DNA from: a virus
Virus record (IMG/VR): IMGVR_UViG_3300033145_001320
Span: 1 to 64,000 of that record
Length of the DNA: 64,000 bases
Direction: 5' to 3' (one strand)
Below are positions 18,722 through 26,392 of the stretch, one piece after another (the first letter of the stretch is position 1; each line of letters begins with the position of its first letter). Under the pieces are notes generated by a model. The model searched no databases, was not told the DNA's origin, and saw only the letters and a list, made by a program, of their open reading frames with translations. Position numbers and translations under genes: made by a program.

Positions 18722-19405
18722 TTAGTTTATTGATCTAATTTTAGAGTTTGTATTCATAGTCAGAATATCAAAATAAACTTCTGACCGTTCATAGGACTCT
18801 TTGACAACGGCATTGTAAAAAGTCCAACACATGATAGTTGCAACTCCCAAATTCGCAAAGTAGAGTTGCGGTTCTGACACAGATAGTTCCTCACAGGACA
18901 TTTCGGTAGGTAACTTATCATCGGGATTTGCGATTTCTGGATGGTATTTGCACAAGTCAGGCGTGAGATCTTTGCTTTCTCTTCGCACATACAGTTGTAC
19001 ATTTCCATCTGTAAAATCATTCCCACCGGATATTAAAATAACATTTTTCATTTCTTTACAGTAATTTGATATGACCATCCGGGTTTTGTGATTATCTACA
19101 CACATAAATATAATATCGCCTTCATGAATAACCTCACCAACATTTTCTGGTGTGATATATTCTTCAAAGACGTCAAACCGCAGTCTATCGAATTTAGCCT
19201 CCAATTCAGTCGCTTTTATGTCTGCCTTATTTCCAAGTCTTGTGAACTCTTGTCTTTCATAGTTCTTCGGTTCATAATCATCGCCGTCCACAAGCAAGAT
19301 ATCTGCGGCCATATCTTGTGAAAAGTTCATAAATCGGCATAAGCGTTCAATAAGAATAGACCCAATACCACCAAGCCCAATAACAACAATATTATGGTCG
19401 ACCAT
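18722..19405 (-). CDS. E1-like ThiF-family adenylating enzyme
   Basis: A 227-residue protein from ATG 19405 (MVDHNIVVIGLGGIGS). A GTG 18 bases upstream opens the frame too, but it lies upstream of and in phase with the Shine-Dalgarno GGAGG, which is five bases before ATG 19405. GLGGIG at about 10-15 binds ATP; VDGDDYEPKNYERQ matches the D-x-D-x-x-x-x-N-x-x-R-Q E1 pattern; CVDNHKTR is the usual second-strand region. The likely catalytic cysteine is in TEMSCEELS near residue 168. No CxxC zinc pairs are seen. It overlaps the JAMM gene by 14 bases. It probably adenylates the C-terminus of the modifier at 18238-18702. Confidence 0.85.
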   Translation of the reverse strand: MVDHNIVVIGLGGIGSILIERLCRFMNFSQDMAADILLVDGDDYEPKNYERQEFTRLGNKADIKATELEAKFDRLRFDVFEEYITPENVGEVIHEGDIIFMCVDNHKTRMVISNYCKEMKNVILISGGNDFTDGNVQLYVRRESKDLTPDLCKYHPEIANPDDKLPTEMSCEELSVSEPQLYFANLGVATIMCWTFYNAVVKESYERSEVYFDILTMNTNSKIRSIN

Positions 19406-21014
19406 CTTTACCTCCAAACACACGTCTGAATTTTGACATTAATGATCCATCGTGTCGTGGATCAACAGGAATTTCTGTGATTGGAATTTGTGGTTCACTT
19501 GGATCTGGGATTTTTATTATAGTTTCTTCAATAGCTAGAGCATTTGCTTCTTCTGATTCAGTATCTAAAAATGCTCCTGTATCCATCTCTGATTGAGAGA
19601 TTCTTTCTTCCTCTGTATCAACTCCTTTGATATCTTCTTCCTCAATCAATGAATAGCAAAATGGACATATTGTTTCACCTGCAAAAGCATGGAAAGAATT
19701 TCCACATGTGTTGCATGTGAGATACTCTGTATCCTCTTTAAGACCAGGTTCCTTTTGTAGATGTGACTGGTCAAGTTCGCTAATATAATTCTCAGGCAAG
19801 TCTTCCTCATCTAAAGGAATGAGATAGTCATCCGTTTTGCATATCGGACATAGTGGCATATCAATAGATTCAGTATCCTCAATAACAACAGTTTCACATT
19901 GTTTACAGATATAAATTTCAGGTTCGTAATCTTCACCTGCTTCCTCAGCTAAGAATTTATGACCTCTGAATACACATGTTTGACATGGAATGAACTCATC
20001 ATCTTCGCTATCTGTAACTTCAACCTTATGCATAGGAAACTTAATTACATTTCCAGACTTTGTATCAGGTAACGCTGAAGGTTTTGTAACACCTGGTTTG
20101 GATTGCGGAGGAACAAATCCTGCTTGTTTCCATAAATCAGCATCATAATGACCACCGTAACCACCGTAACCACCATACCCATACCCAGGATAACCAGGAT
20201 ATGTTACTCCACCTGATCTTCCAGCATACTTGTAAGTATAAGTTCCCTTTTCAACCATTTCCATCCATTGAGGAATTACTCTATGATATTTATCAGATAC
20301 ATTAACTGTAAAACGTTTGTCTAGTTTTCGATAGGAATATGAGGATTGTTTGCCTGCTACAATATCTTCAACCATTTTCCCATGTTCCCATTTGAATACT
20401 CGCCTTATCGGTCTGTTTTCCATCTTATCAATATCCACGGTTTTAACTAACCGCTCAACATAGTCTTCTGGATTAATAACAAATCTATGCCCATTTGCAA
20501 CAATCGAAGCTGTGATACTCACATCCTCATCTTTCATGTTTCCAATGGTAATATGAAGACCATCGAAATGTTTTTCATCTGAATCATCAGTTCCAGAATG
20601 AAATGCAGACATATTAGCATGACTGTGAATTGTACCAATCATCTGCATACCATCTATAGTTATTCCTTTATTGTAATCACACGCAGCACCTGTAACCTTT
20701 TGATGAGGCGGGACAATTTTATATACTCTTTTTACTTCATCATAGAAAAGCAATACAATTGCTTCCCCATAATACTCGGCATATACTGCACGAAAGAAAG
20801 CAATAACCCTGGCAAATTGACCACCAGGGATTTTCTTAATGTTCATTCGTGCCATTGAATCGACGCTTTCTAATATAGAAATGTTATCAACTGGGGCAAT
20901 GCTTTCCATTATCCCAACTTTCTTTTTGAGAAATACACCTTCCTTTGCCACAATGTAACATATATCATCGTTTGGAATATCTGTCGTCCCATCATTAACA
21001 TGTACTGGAAACAT
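19392..21014 (-). CDS. JAMM/JAB metallopeptidase with C-terminal zinc ribbons
   Basis: A 540-residue protein. Residues about 60-180 form a JAB domain: a Glu in YGEAIVLL near 81, and GTIHSHANMSAFHSGTDDSD at about 128-147, which supplies the H-x-H-x(n)-S-x2-D zinc site. This wording closely resembles JAMM proteins of bacterial PRTRC-type clusters. A Tyr/Gly-rich linker (YPGYPGYGYGGYGGYGG) is near residue 280. The C-terminal third has several CxxC pairs (CQTC...CKQC, CPIC, CNTC...CPFC), likely two or three zinc ribbons. In ubiquitin-like systems such peptidases trim the modifier or remove it from targets. The zinc ribbons may bind nucleic acid or substrates. It overlaps both neighbours. Confidence 0.88.
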   Translation of the reverse strand: MFPVHVNDGTTDIPNDDICYIVAKEGVFLKKKVGIMESIAPVDNISILESVDSMARMNIKKIPGGQFARVIAFFRAVYAEYYGEAIVLLFYDEVKRVYKIVPPHQKVTGAACDYNKGITIDGMQMIGTIHSHANMSAFHSGTDDSDEKHFDGLHITIGNMKDEDVSITASIVANGHRFVINPEDYVERLVKTVDIDKMENRPIRRVFKWEHGKMVEDIVAGKQSSYSYRKLDKRFTVNVSDKYHRVIPQWMEMVEKGTYTYKYAGRSGGVTYPGYPGYGYGGYGGYGGHYDADLWKQAGFVPPQSKPGVTKPSALPDTKSGNVIKFPMHKVEVTDSEDDEFIPCQTCVFRGHKFLAEEAGEDYEPEIYICKQCETVVIEDTESIDMPLCPICKTDDYLIPLDEEDLPENYISELDQSHLQKEPGLKEDTEYLTCNTCGNSFHAFAGETICPFCYSLIEEEDIKGVDTEEERISQSEMDTGAFLDTESEEANALAIEETIIKIPDPSEPQIPITEIPVDPRHDGSLMSKFRRVFGGKDGRP

Positions 21015-23592
21015 TTATTAAACTCCTTTCATCTTTTAACAAGATGTATGGCGATATCTTACTTTCCATAAATAAACCATGAAAGTTTGGCCATGCTTTA
21101 ACTGATTCTAGTTTAGCTTGCTCGCTTTGCCCAATCCGTGGATTAGGAATACAATCAAATACAGTATGATTCTTTACATAATTATCTACCTTATAATCAC
21201 TTGCGTGGGAGGCATATGCCCCAAGGGACACTATACGTGGATTCTTATATTGTTGTACTCTGCTTACCATCCACCCAGTGCTGCTTCTAAAATCAGATAA
21301 ACCCAATAACAAATCTCCACATTGTAATTTGATTTTTGTAATATCAATAGGAGCATGTGCTAATTCTGGCCATTTTTTAGATTTCATAGTTACTCGTTTA
21401 AAGTTTTCCATCATTTCACTATACCATAATGTACAGCAATTAGAGCATAAGACTAATGGGTCCTCTCCACCTGTATCTGTAATAAAACCAATAATTATAT
21501 TCACATCCTTCTTTGGAAAGTGTGGAATATATCCTTTTTCTGCTACAATTTTTGTTCCTGCTGAAACCCTCCCATATTTATTTGTGATTTTTCTTATTTT
21601 TCCAACATGAATATATGCTGCAGTTCCGCCAGATCCAGTACCATTAATATATACAACTTCTGTCAATCTACCTTCCTTATCAGAAAGTACAAAGCTCAAG
21701 CTGTGACTGTCACCATCTGTTTTAAAACCTTCAATAGTTCTAGGTATTAGCATGTTGATAGGATTATCCCAATCTGCATAAACAACTTTATCACCAACAT
21801 TGAATGTTATATCAAGATCAAAACTTTCAATGTGAAGAGTTGTTCCAGAATTGATCAACAGATGTTTTATAACATCTGTTATGGTTGGTGTTGATACAGA
21901 ATAATTATTGTTAAATGCTATCCCTTCTGGTGTTCCCCATGCATACCCGCTTTTAGGATGTCCATCAAATTTATAAGCTAGGAGTCTACGCCCACATCTA
22001 AATACTGGAGACATTAACTTTGTATGTTCTTTATTATATAGTGGTTTTTGTTCTCCAGATTGAGCATCAATAACTATAGGTCGATCTACTTTACCTACTC
22101 CTACTGTTTGAAATTCTAATAATAGATTATTATTTCCTTCATTAACAGTCAGACCAGAAAATTTGACTTCTTGCCCCGAGTTCATAATCCCTCCACTATT
22201 TGTGGAAGTAAAGATAATATATCTATCCTTTTTATTCAGTTCTACTCCATAGTAAGTTGGGTTGTCTACATCAAGTACTTTACCTACTGTATTCTCCAAA
22301 ATGTAGAATGAATTACCAAGGCGTGCTTCAGTTATACCATCTCTTGATTTTCTGATAAAGTAAACTCTTTTATAGACATCCCTACCTAGATGATTTTTAA
22401 TTACAACAATATCATCTTCTTTAATAACTATTCCATTTTTCAATGTACCTTGTTCTTCAAACCTGAGTTTCTTAATAGCGTCATGAATAAAGGTTTTTAC
22501 CTTTGGAGTTAACCTTACATTAATAAGACGTTTGTTTTCAAGCTCAAGTTGAATATAACGGATTTTATCAGAATCATAAAATCCAATGAATGAATTGATA
22601 AATGCGGTTTGTTTCCCCCAAGCAATCGGGTCGCCAACATGAATATAAAAAGTCCTTGTAAGATATATTCCTTGTGCAATATCATAATATAATGACTGTG
22701 TCTTACGTGCTTTTGGTGTTGGTTTTTCCTTCTTACCAGTGTCAACACTTTGTGTAAATATTCTAGATAGCTCTCTATATTGTATATTTCCAGTTGCGGT
22801 ATTATTATAATTAGTTTTGATAGAGGAGATTGTTTCATAGAGAGTTGGTTTTATTCTGATCCAATCAACATTATAAATAAACATTGGATCTATTTTAGAC
22901 ATTGCTTCCCAACCAATATATGTATTTACTCCGGGAATGGAATCATACGCAGTATAGTTATATGTGTAATCTCCATTAAATTCCGCAGACCAAAATACCA
23001 TAATTGCATTTTCGATTCCAGCATTTAAACTCTGTTGTCTTGTGTGTGCTTTGTCTCCAAAACAAATTGATTGTTCTCCGCTTATATTCATCATTGGCAT
23101 TTTTAGCAAGTAATCGCTATACCCTGCCAATCTTGCATTTCGTAGATATACGTGCCCCACCATTAATGATGAATGTTTATCAAACATAAGAATGAAAATT
23201 GTATAAGGAAATGCTAATGTAAAGCTGAATGGTGCGTTATGTCCATCTTTATAATATGCAGCATTGATCCCATACTCTTCAATCTTTCCTTCACCTTCAA
23301 GAGTTTTAAGCTCTCTATCCATACCATAGTTAACTTTTATGGTTCTGTATGCAGGAGGTTCTTCAATAACCACAATATGACCATTTTGTAATTTTTCAAG
23401 GTATCTGCAATTCGGAGGAAGAATCCCTTGTTGTGTAATCCCCGAAGTTATCTTTTGCAAATAACCATCTGTTCTTGTAACATGATGCCTGATCTTCGGT
23501 GTTGCAATGTCTTTCGATGTTTGGGCAAATTCCGAAGTTACATGCTGTACATAATTTGAATTAATTCTTATTTCATCCAACATTTCTGTCAT
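20995..23592 (-). CDS. E2-like (PRTRC-B-like) large protein
   Basis: An 865-residue protein at the head of the ubiquitin-like cluster. Around residues 115-180 the order is a strand-rich segment (FSFTLAFPYTIFILMF), a YLRNARLAGYSDYLLKMP stretch, and MNISGEQSICFGD. This fits E2-like proteins of bacterial JAB-E1 clusters (PRTRC protein B type), where an N-(V/I)...G.(V/I)C.G motif holds the catalytic cysteine; here it is the Cys near residue 175. Those proteins are usually 200-300 residues, so this one has about 550 extra residues of beta-rich sequence with no motif I know. It overlaps the JAMM gene by 20 bases. The assignment is by pattern and context. Confidence 0.55.
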   Translation of the reverse strand: MTEMLDEIRINSNYVQHVTSEFAQTSKDIATPKIRHHVTRTDGYLQKITSGITQQGILPPNCRYLEKLQNGHIVVIEEPPAYRTIKVNYGMDRELKTLEGEGKIEEYGINAAYYKDGHNAPFSFTLAFPYTIFILMFDKHSSLMVGHVYLRNARLAGYSDYLLKMPMMNISGEQSICFGDKAHTRQQSLNAGIENAIMVFWSAEFNGDYTYNYTAYDSIPGVNTYIGWEAMSKIDPMFIYNVDWIRIKPTLYETISSIKTNYNNTATGNIQYRELSRIFTQSVDTGKKEKPTPKARKTQSLYYDIAQGIYLTRTFYIHVGDPIAWGKQTAFINSFIGFYDSDKIRYIQLELENKRLINVRLTPKVKTFIHDAIKKLRFEEQGTLKNGIVIKEDDIVVIKNHLGRDVYKRVYFIRKSRDGITEARLGNSFYILENTVGKVLDVDNPTYYGVELNKKDRYIIFTSTNSGGIMNSGQEVKFSGLTVNEGNNNLLLEFQTVGVGKVDRPIVIDAQSGEQKPLYNKEHTKLMSPVFRCGRRLLAYKFDGHPKSGYAWGTPEGIAFNNNYSVSTPTITDVIKHLLINSGTTLHIESFDLDITFNVGDKVVYADWDNPINMLIPRTIEGFKTDGDSHSLSFVLSDKEGRLTEVVYINGTGSGGTAAYIHVGKIRKITNKYGRVSAGTKIVAEKGYIPHFPKKDVNIIIGFITDTGGEDPLVLCSNCCTLWYSEMMENFKRVTMKSKKWPELAHAPIDITKIKLQCGDLLLGLSDFRSSTGWMVSRVQQYKNPRIVSLGAYASHASDYKVDNYVKNHTVFDCIPNPRIGQSEQAKLESVKAWPNFHGLFMESKISPYILLKDERSLINVSSTC

Positions 23593-23975
23593 TATTCACC
23601 TCTTAAGTATTTGTACTGTTTCGCATAACCGGTTAATATTTTTTCAGGACGTTGTTCATCAATAACCCAAACCTTTTGCCGCTTCAATCCTGAATCTGGA
23701 TTAGACAATTGTGAGATTGAAATTGTATAGAGAGCTACCATATAAGTATTTTCAGTTTCTCTTTCTAATGTTAAATACGCAACTTCTTTATCATTTCTTC
23801 CAGGAACTTCTAATGCAAGAAAGATATTAGGTCCTACTGGAACATGTGAATCATGTTCAATAGTTTTGATTTCTTCTTCAAGAATTATATCACAGAGTTC
23901 TCTGATCTGTTGAAGTTCATCTTTTCCTTCTACTTTCATTTGTTTAATTAGTTTTGTTAGAATCGTCACTATCAT
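23592..23975 (-). CDS. hypothetical protein
   Basis: A 127-residue protein with helical N-terminal 45 residues and a beta-rich remainder (VPVGPNIFLALEVPGRNDKE). Its stop overlaps the start of the E2-like gene, so it belongs to the same transcript and may be part of the ubiquitin-like system, but no family is recognised. Confidence 0.6.
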   Translation of the reverse strand: MIVTILTKLIKQMKVEGKDELQQIRELCDIILEEEIKTIEHDSHVPVGPNIFLALEVPGRNDKEVAYLTLERETENTYMVALYTISISQLSNPDSGLKRQKVWVIDEQRPEKILTGYAKQYKYLRGE

Positions 23976-23980
23976 TTACC

Positions 23981-24316
23981 TCACTTCTTTGGTTTGACAT
24001 AATACCTTTCTTCGGCAGTATCCATATATTCAACTCTTTCAAATGGTACAGACCTCCAAGCTTTTTTATCAAGATCATACACATGCATGATTTTGTTTTT
24101 CTGAATAAGTCCTATAATTTTTTGTATATTGACTCCTTTTGGCTTGTCTATATCAGGCACCTTTTTAAAATCAAGTGTGCATCTCATGAGTCTAGTCGAG
24201 CCATCTTTTTTTGTGAATTTGATGCTTACTTCTTTTTCATCATAAACTTTTTTCCAAAATTGTAATGCGCTTACGATTACATTAGCATCAATTTCATTAT
24301 TATCGTTTTCTGCCAT
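23981..24316 (-). CDS. DUF2693-like, SH3-barrel phage protein
   Basis: A 111-residue protein. VSIKFTKKDGSTRLMRCTLD near residue 32 and MHVYDLDKKAWRSVPFERV near residue 76 match, from memory, the DUF2693/SH3-barrel family common in phages (FTKxDGxxRxMxCT ... vfDlekxxWRsf). The role of that family is not known to me. The start is supported by AAAAGGGAG. Confidence 0.6.
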   Translation of the reverse strand: MAENDNNEIDANVIVSALQFWKKVYDEKEVSIKFTKKDGSTRLMRCTLDFKKVPDIDKPKGVNIQKIIGLIQKNKIMHVYDLDKKAWRSVPFERVEYMDTAEERYYVKPKK

Positions 24317-25375
24317 TTATACTTTCTCCCTTTTGTCGGCATGAATTAAATCATCTTCTCCATCGCCCGACTCATCAATATATCGACTCATTAACAAACA
24401 TGAGTGATTGCATAACCTACAAAACTTCTTTTTATCATATGTTATTGTCTCTTGAAAAACATCATTTAATGTTCCTGGATTACTTTTGTCGAAGAGATTT
24501 GTTATAGAAAATACTTTTGGTGTGGTTGTTCCTCTAATCCTTAAACATAATCTGATTGTTCCATCGGCATCAACTGTTATATTATGTATGCCTTTCTCAA
24601 GACCGCAATCCATATTTGAAGGTAACGTGTCAAACATTGCTGGTAATAGCATATCTTTCATATGTATTAATAATGACTTATCATTATACATATCCATTAA
24701 TGTAGATGCTAACTCCCAAGTTGGTTTAACTAATTGTGAATAGTCTCTAATGTTTGAAAAATCATAATATGGATTTTTTGCAATATCAACAAATGTAATA
24801 TCACTGTATATGCCTTCTGAGCTTAGATTTTTAACCAGATTATATAAAAGATGTTGATTTTCGTTCATGACAGTTATCTCTGCAACAACATCTTTTACTT
24901 TACCACTTGTTTGAAGTTCTTTTAATTTTTTAAACCCCCAAATACTTTTCCATATTCGATCTTCTGCAAACCTATCATCAGTATCAAATTGTACTGGATC
25001 CACAGAGCTTGTAAAACCTTCTATATAATCAACTTCCTCAAATAACCGTTTTATTAATGGTTGTATTTCATCAGTATTATTGCTAATAATAGTATAATGA
25101 ATATTATTATCATTACAATAGTTAATTATATCTGCAAGATCTTTCCTTAGTGTTGGCTCGCCTCCATACCAGATATGAAATGCTTCTGGATTATGTTTTT
25201 TGAAATTTGCTAAAGCTTTAATAATAACTTCTAAAGACATTTCATTTTTTATATAATGCTCCATCTTTGGATAGACTGATGGCATATCAGGATAATTTTT
25301 AACGATAGAACAATAATCGCAATTAATATTACATTTACGTGTTATTAACCAATTGACAATTCTAATTTGACTCAT
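24317..25375 (-). CDS. radical SAM protein with C-terminal auxiliary cysteines
   Basis: A 352-residue protein. Residues 15-22 (CNINCDYC) give the C-x3-C-x2-C motif that binds the radical SAM [4Fe-4S] cluster, and WYGGEPTLR near residue 68 is the GGE SAM-binding motif. The C-terminus has Cys in MDCGLEKG, RLCLRIRG and FCRLCNHSC, consistent with a SPASM/twitch-type second cluster. Such enzymes often modify peptides or act as maturases. It is too long and has the wrong motif context for QueE. The substrate is unknown; nearby candidates are the short TNSSS-motif proteins or the ubiquitin-like system, but this is speculation. It overlaps the HNH gene by ATGA. Confidence 0.8.
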   Translation of the reverse strand: MSQIRIVNWLITRKCNINCDYCSIVKNYPDMPSVYPKMEHYIKNEMSLEVIIKALANFKKHNPEAFHIWYGGEPTLRKDLADIINYCNDNNIHYTIISNNTDEIQPLIKRLFEEVDYIEGFTSSVDPVQFDTDDRFAEDRIWKSIWGFKKLKELQTSGKVKDVVAEITVMNENQHLLYNLVKNLSSEGIYSDITFVDIAKNPYYDFSNIRDYSQLVKPTWELASTLMDMYNDKSLLIHMKDMLLPAMFDTLPSNMDCGLEKGIHNITVDADGTIRLCLRIRGTTTPKVFSITNLFDKSNPGTLNDVFQETITYDKKKFCRLCNHSCLLMSRYIDESGDGEDDLIHADKREKV

Positions 25376-25986
25376 TTGTTTTCCTTTCTATATATATCCC
25401 ATCCAGAATCTACTATATAAAATCCTGTTTTATCATTAGATAAATGAAGATTGTTTTCTCTACAAAATTTACTTAAATTTTTTATTTTAAGTAATTCGCC
25501 ATTTGGATTTGTAATGAGCCAATTCTTAGATGTATAAATTGATGGGTCAAAATCTGAATTATCCTTAATCCAGTTTTTAACTCCTATGCTGATTTTATCA
25601 CGTTTTTCTGATGAGCACTCAACACCATAACTTGCATTATTCTTACCTGCTAAAGTACCCGCTTTTCTTAAATCTCTCATATTATCAAGATGAGTTCCTG
25701 TATATAGATGTTCTGGATTAACACATAATTTATTATTACACCCATGACATACCATCATATCAGGCAAAACATCTTTAATGAATAGAATATATGAAGCTCT
25801 ATGTGCTGGATATGGTTTTCCTTTCATGTAAAAATCGCCATACCCCTGTTTGGGTTTTCCAGTCCAGTTCCAACATCCTGTTTTTAAATCAATTTTATAC
25901 TTCTTCCTAAACCTTTTAATAATAGTTTCTCTCAAGTTGGCATTTTTCTTTACATATGTTGAACCGAACTTTCTACCCTTTGGCAT
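25372..25986 (-). CDS. HNH homing endonuclease (204 aa)
   Basis: The central region has GCWNWTG, HRASYILF, then VCHGCNNKLCVNPEHLYTGT and DNMRDLRKAG, the typical HNH_3-type domain of phage homing endonucleases. The C-terminal part (NPNGELLKIKNLSKFCREN) is a NUMOD-type DNA-binding module. The gene is probably mobile and sits between a radical SAM gene and a TNSSS gene. Neighbouring genes appear intact, so it is intergenic rather than intron-borne. Confidence 0.9.
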   Translation of the reverse strand: MPKGRKFGSTYVKKNANLRETIIKRFRKKYKIDLKTGCWNWTGKPKQGYGDFYMKGKPYPAHRASYILFIKDVLPDMMVCHGCNNKLCVNPEHLYTGTHLDNMRDLRKAGTLAGKNNASYGVECSSEKRDKISIGVKNWIKDNSDFDPSIYTSKNWLITNPNGELLKIKNLSKFCRENNLHLSNDKTGFYIVDSGWDIYRKENK

Positions 25987-25998
25987 TCAATATACTCC

Positions 25999-26379
25999 TT
26001 ACAACATTTCGGCCAGCATATCAGAATAATATTTTGATCCTTCAAATTTCTCACATATATTATAATCAACTGCCACCAATATAACTTTATGACCATCATT
26101 TATAGCTTTTAAAGATTTATCAAAAGCTTCTTGCTCCATATTTATAAGTCTTGCAGCCATTGCTTTTGAAGCCCAATCATATGGCCGTTCTGTTGCATAT
26201 TCATATAATTCTTTCTTTGTATCTAACCGTTTCCAGATCTGAACGCCTTCATTTGTAGCTTCAGGATCGCCATCCAGCTTATTGATATATTTTTCAAAAC
26301 CAGGAATATCATCTTCATTAAGAGACATAATATATGCTGCTGATGAACTGTTCGCTATAAAATCTAACTTTACTTTCAT
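25999..26379 (-). CDS. TNSSS-motif protein, copy 1 (126 aa)
   Basis: The first 17 residues, MKVKLDFIANSSSAAYI, match four proteins at 29.8-31.3 kb that share M-K-x-K-x-D-F-(V/I)-(T/A)-N-S-S-S. After that the sequence diverges. This copy has Ala instead of Thr in the motif. The remainder is acidic and helical. It is separated from the cluster by the SbcC/SbcD-like pair. Function unknown; from memory the motif recurs at the N-terminus of many uncharacterised phage and bacterial proteins. Confidence 0.75.
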   Translation of the reverse strand: MKVKLDFIANSSSAAYIMSLNEDDIPGFEKYINKLDGDPEATNEGVQIWKRLDTKKELYEYATERPYDWASKAMAARLINMEQEAFDKSLKAINDGHKVILVAVDYNICEKFEGSKYYSDMLAEML

Positions 26380-26392
26380 TCAGAAAAACCTC

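Noticed and set aside
24317-25375. QueE (7-carboxy-7-deazaguanine synthase)
   Set aside because: The protein is too long, has additional C-terminal cysteines, and lacks the short QueE cluster-binding context, although it is a radical SAM enzyme in a genome with FolE2 and QueD.
25372-25986. Self-splicing intron around the HNH gene
   Set aside because: The genes on each side are complete and in normal overlap with it, so it is a free-standing endonuclease with no sign of an interrupted host gene.
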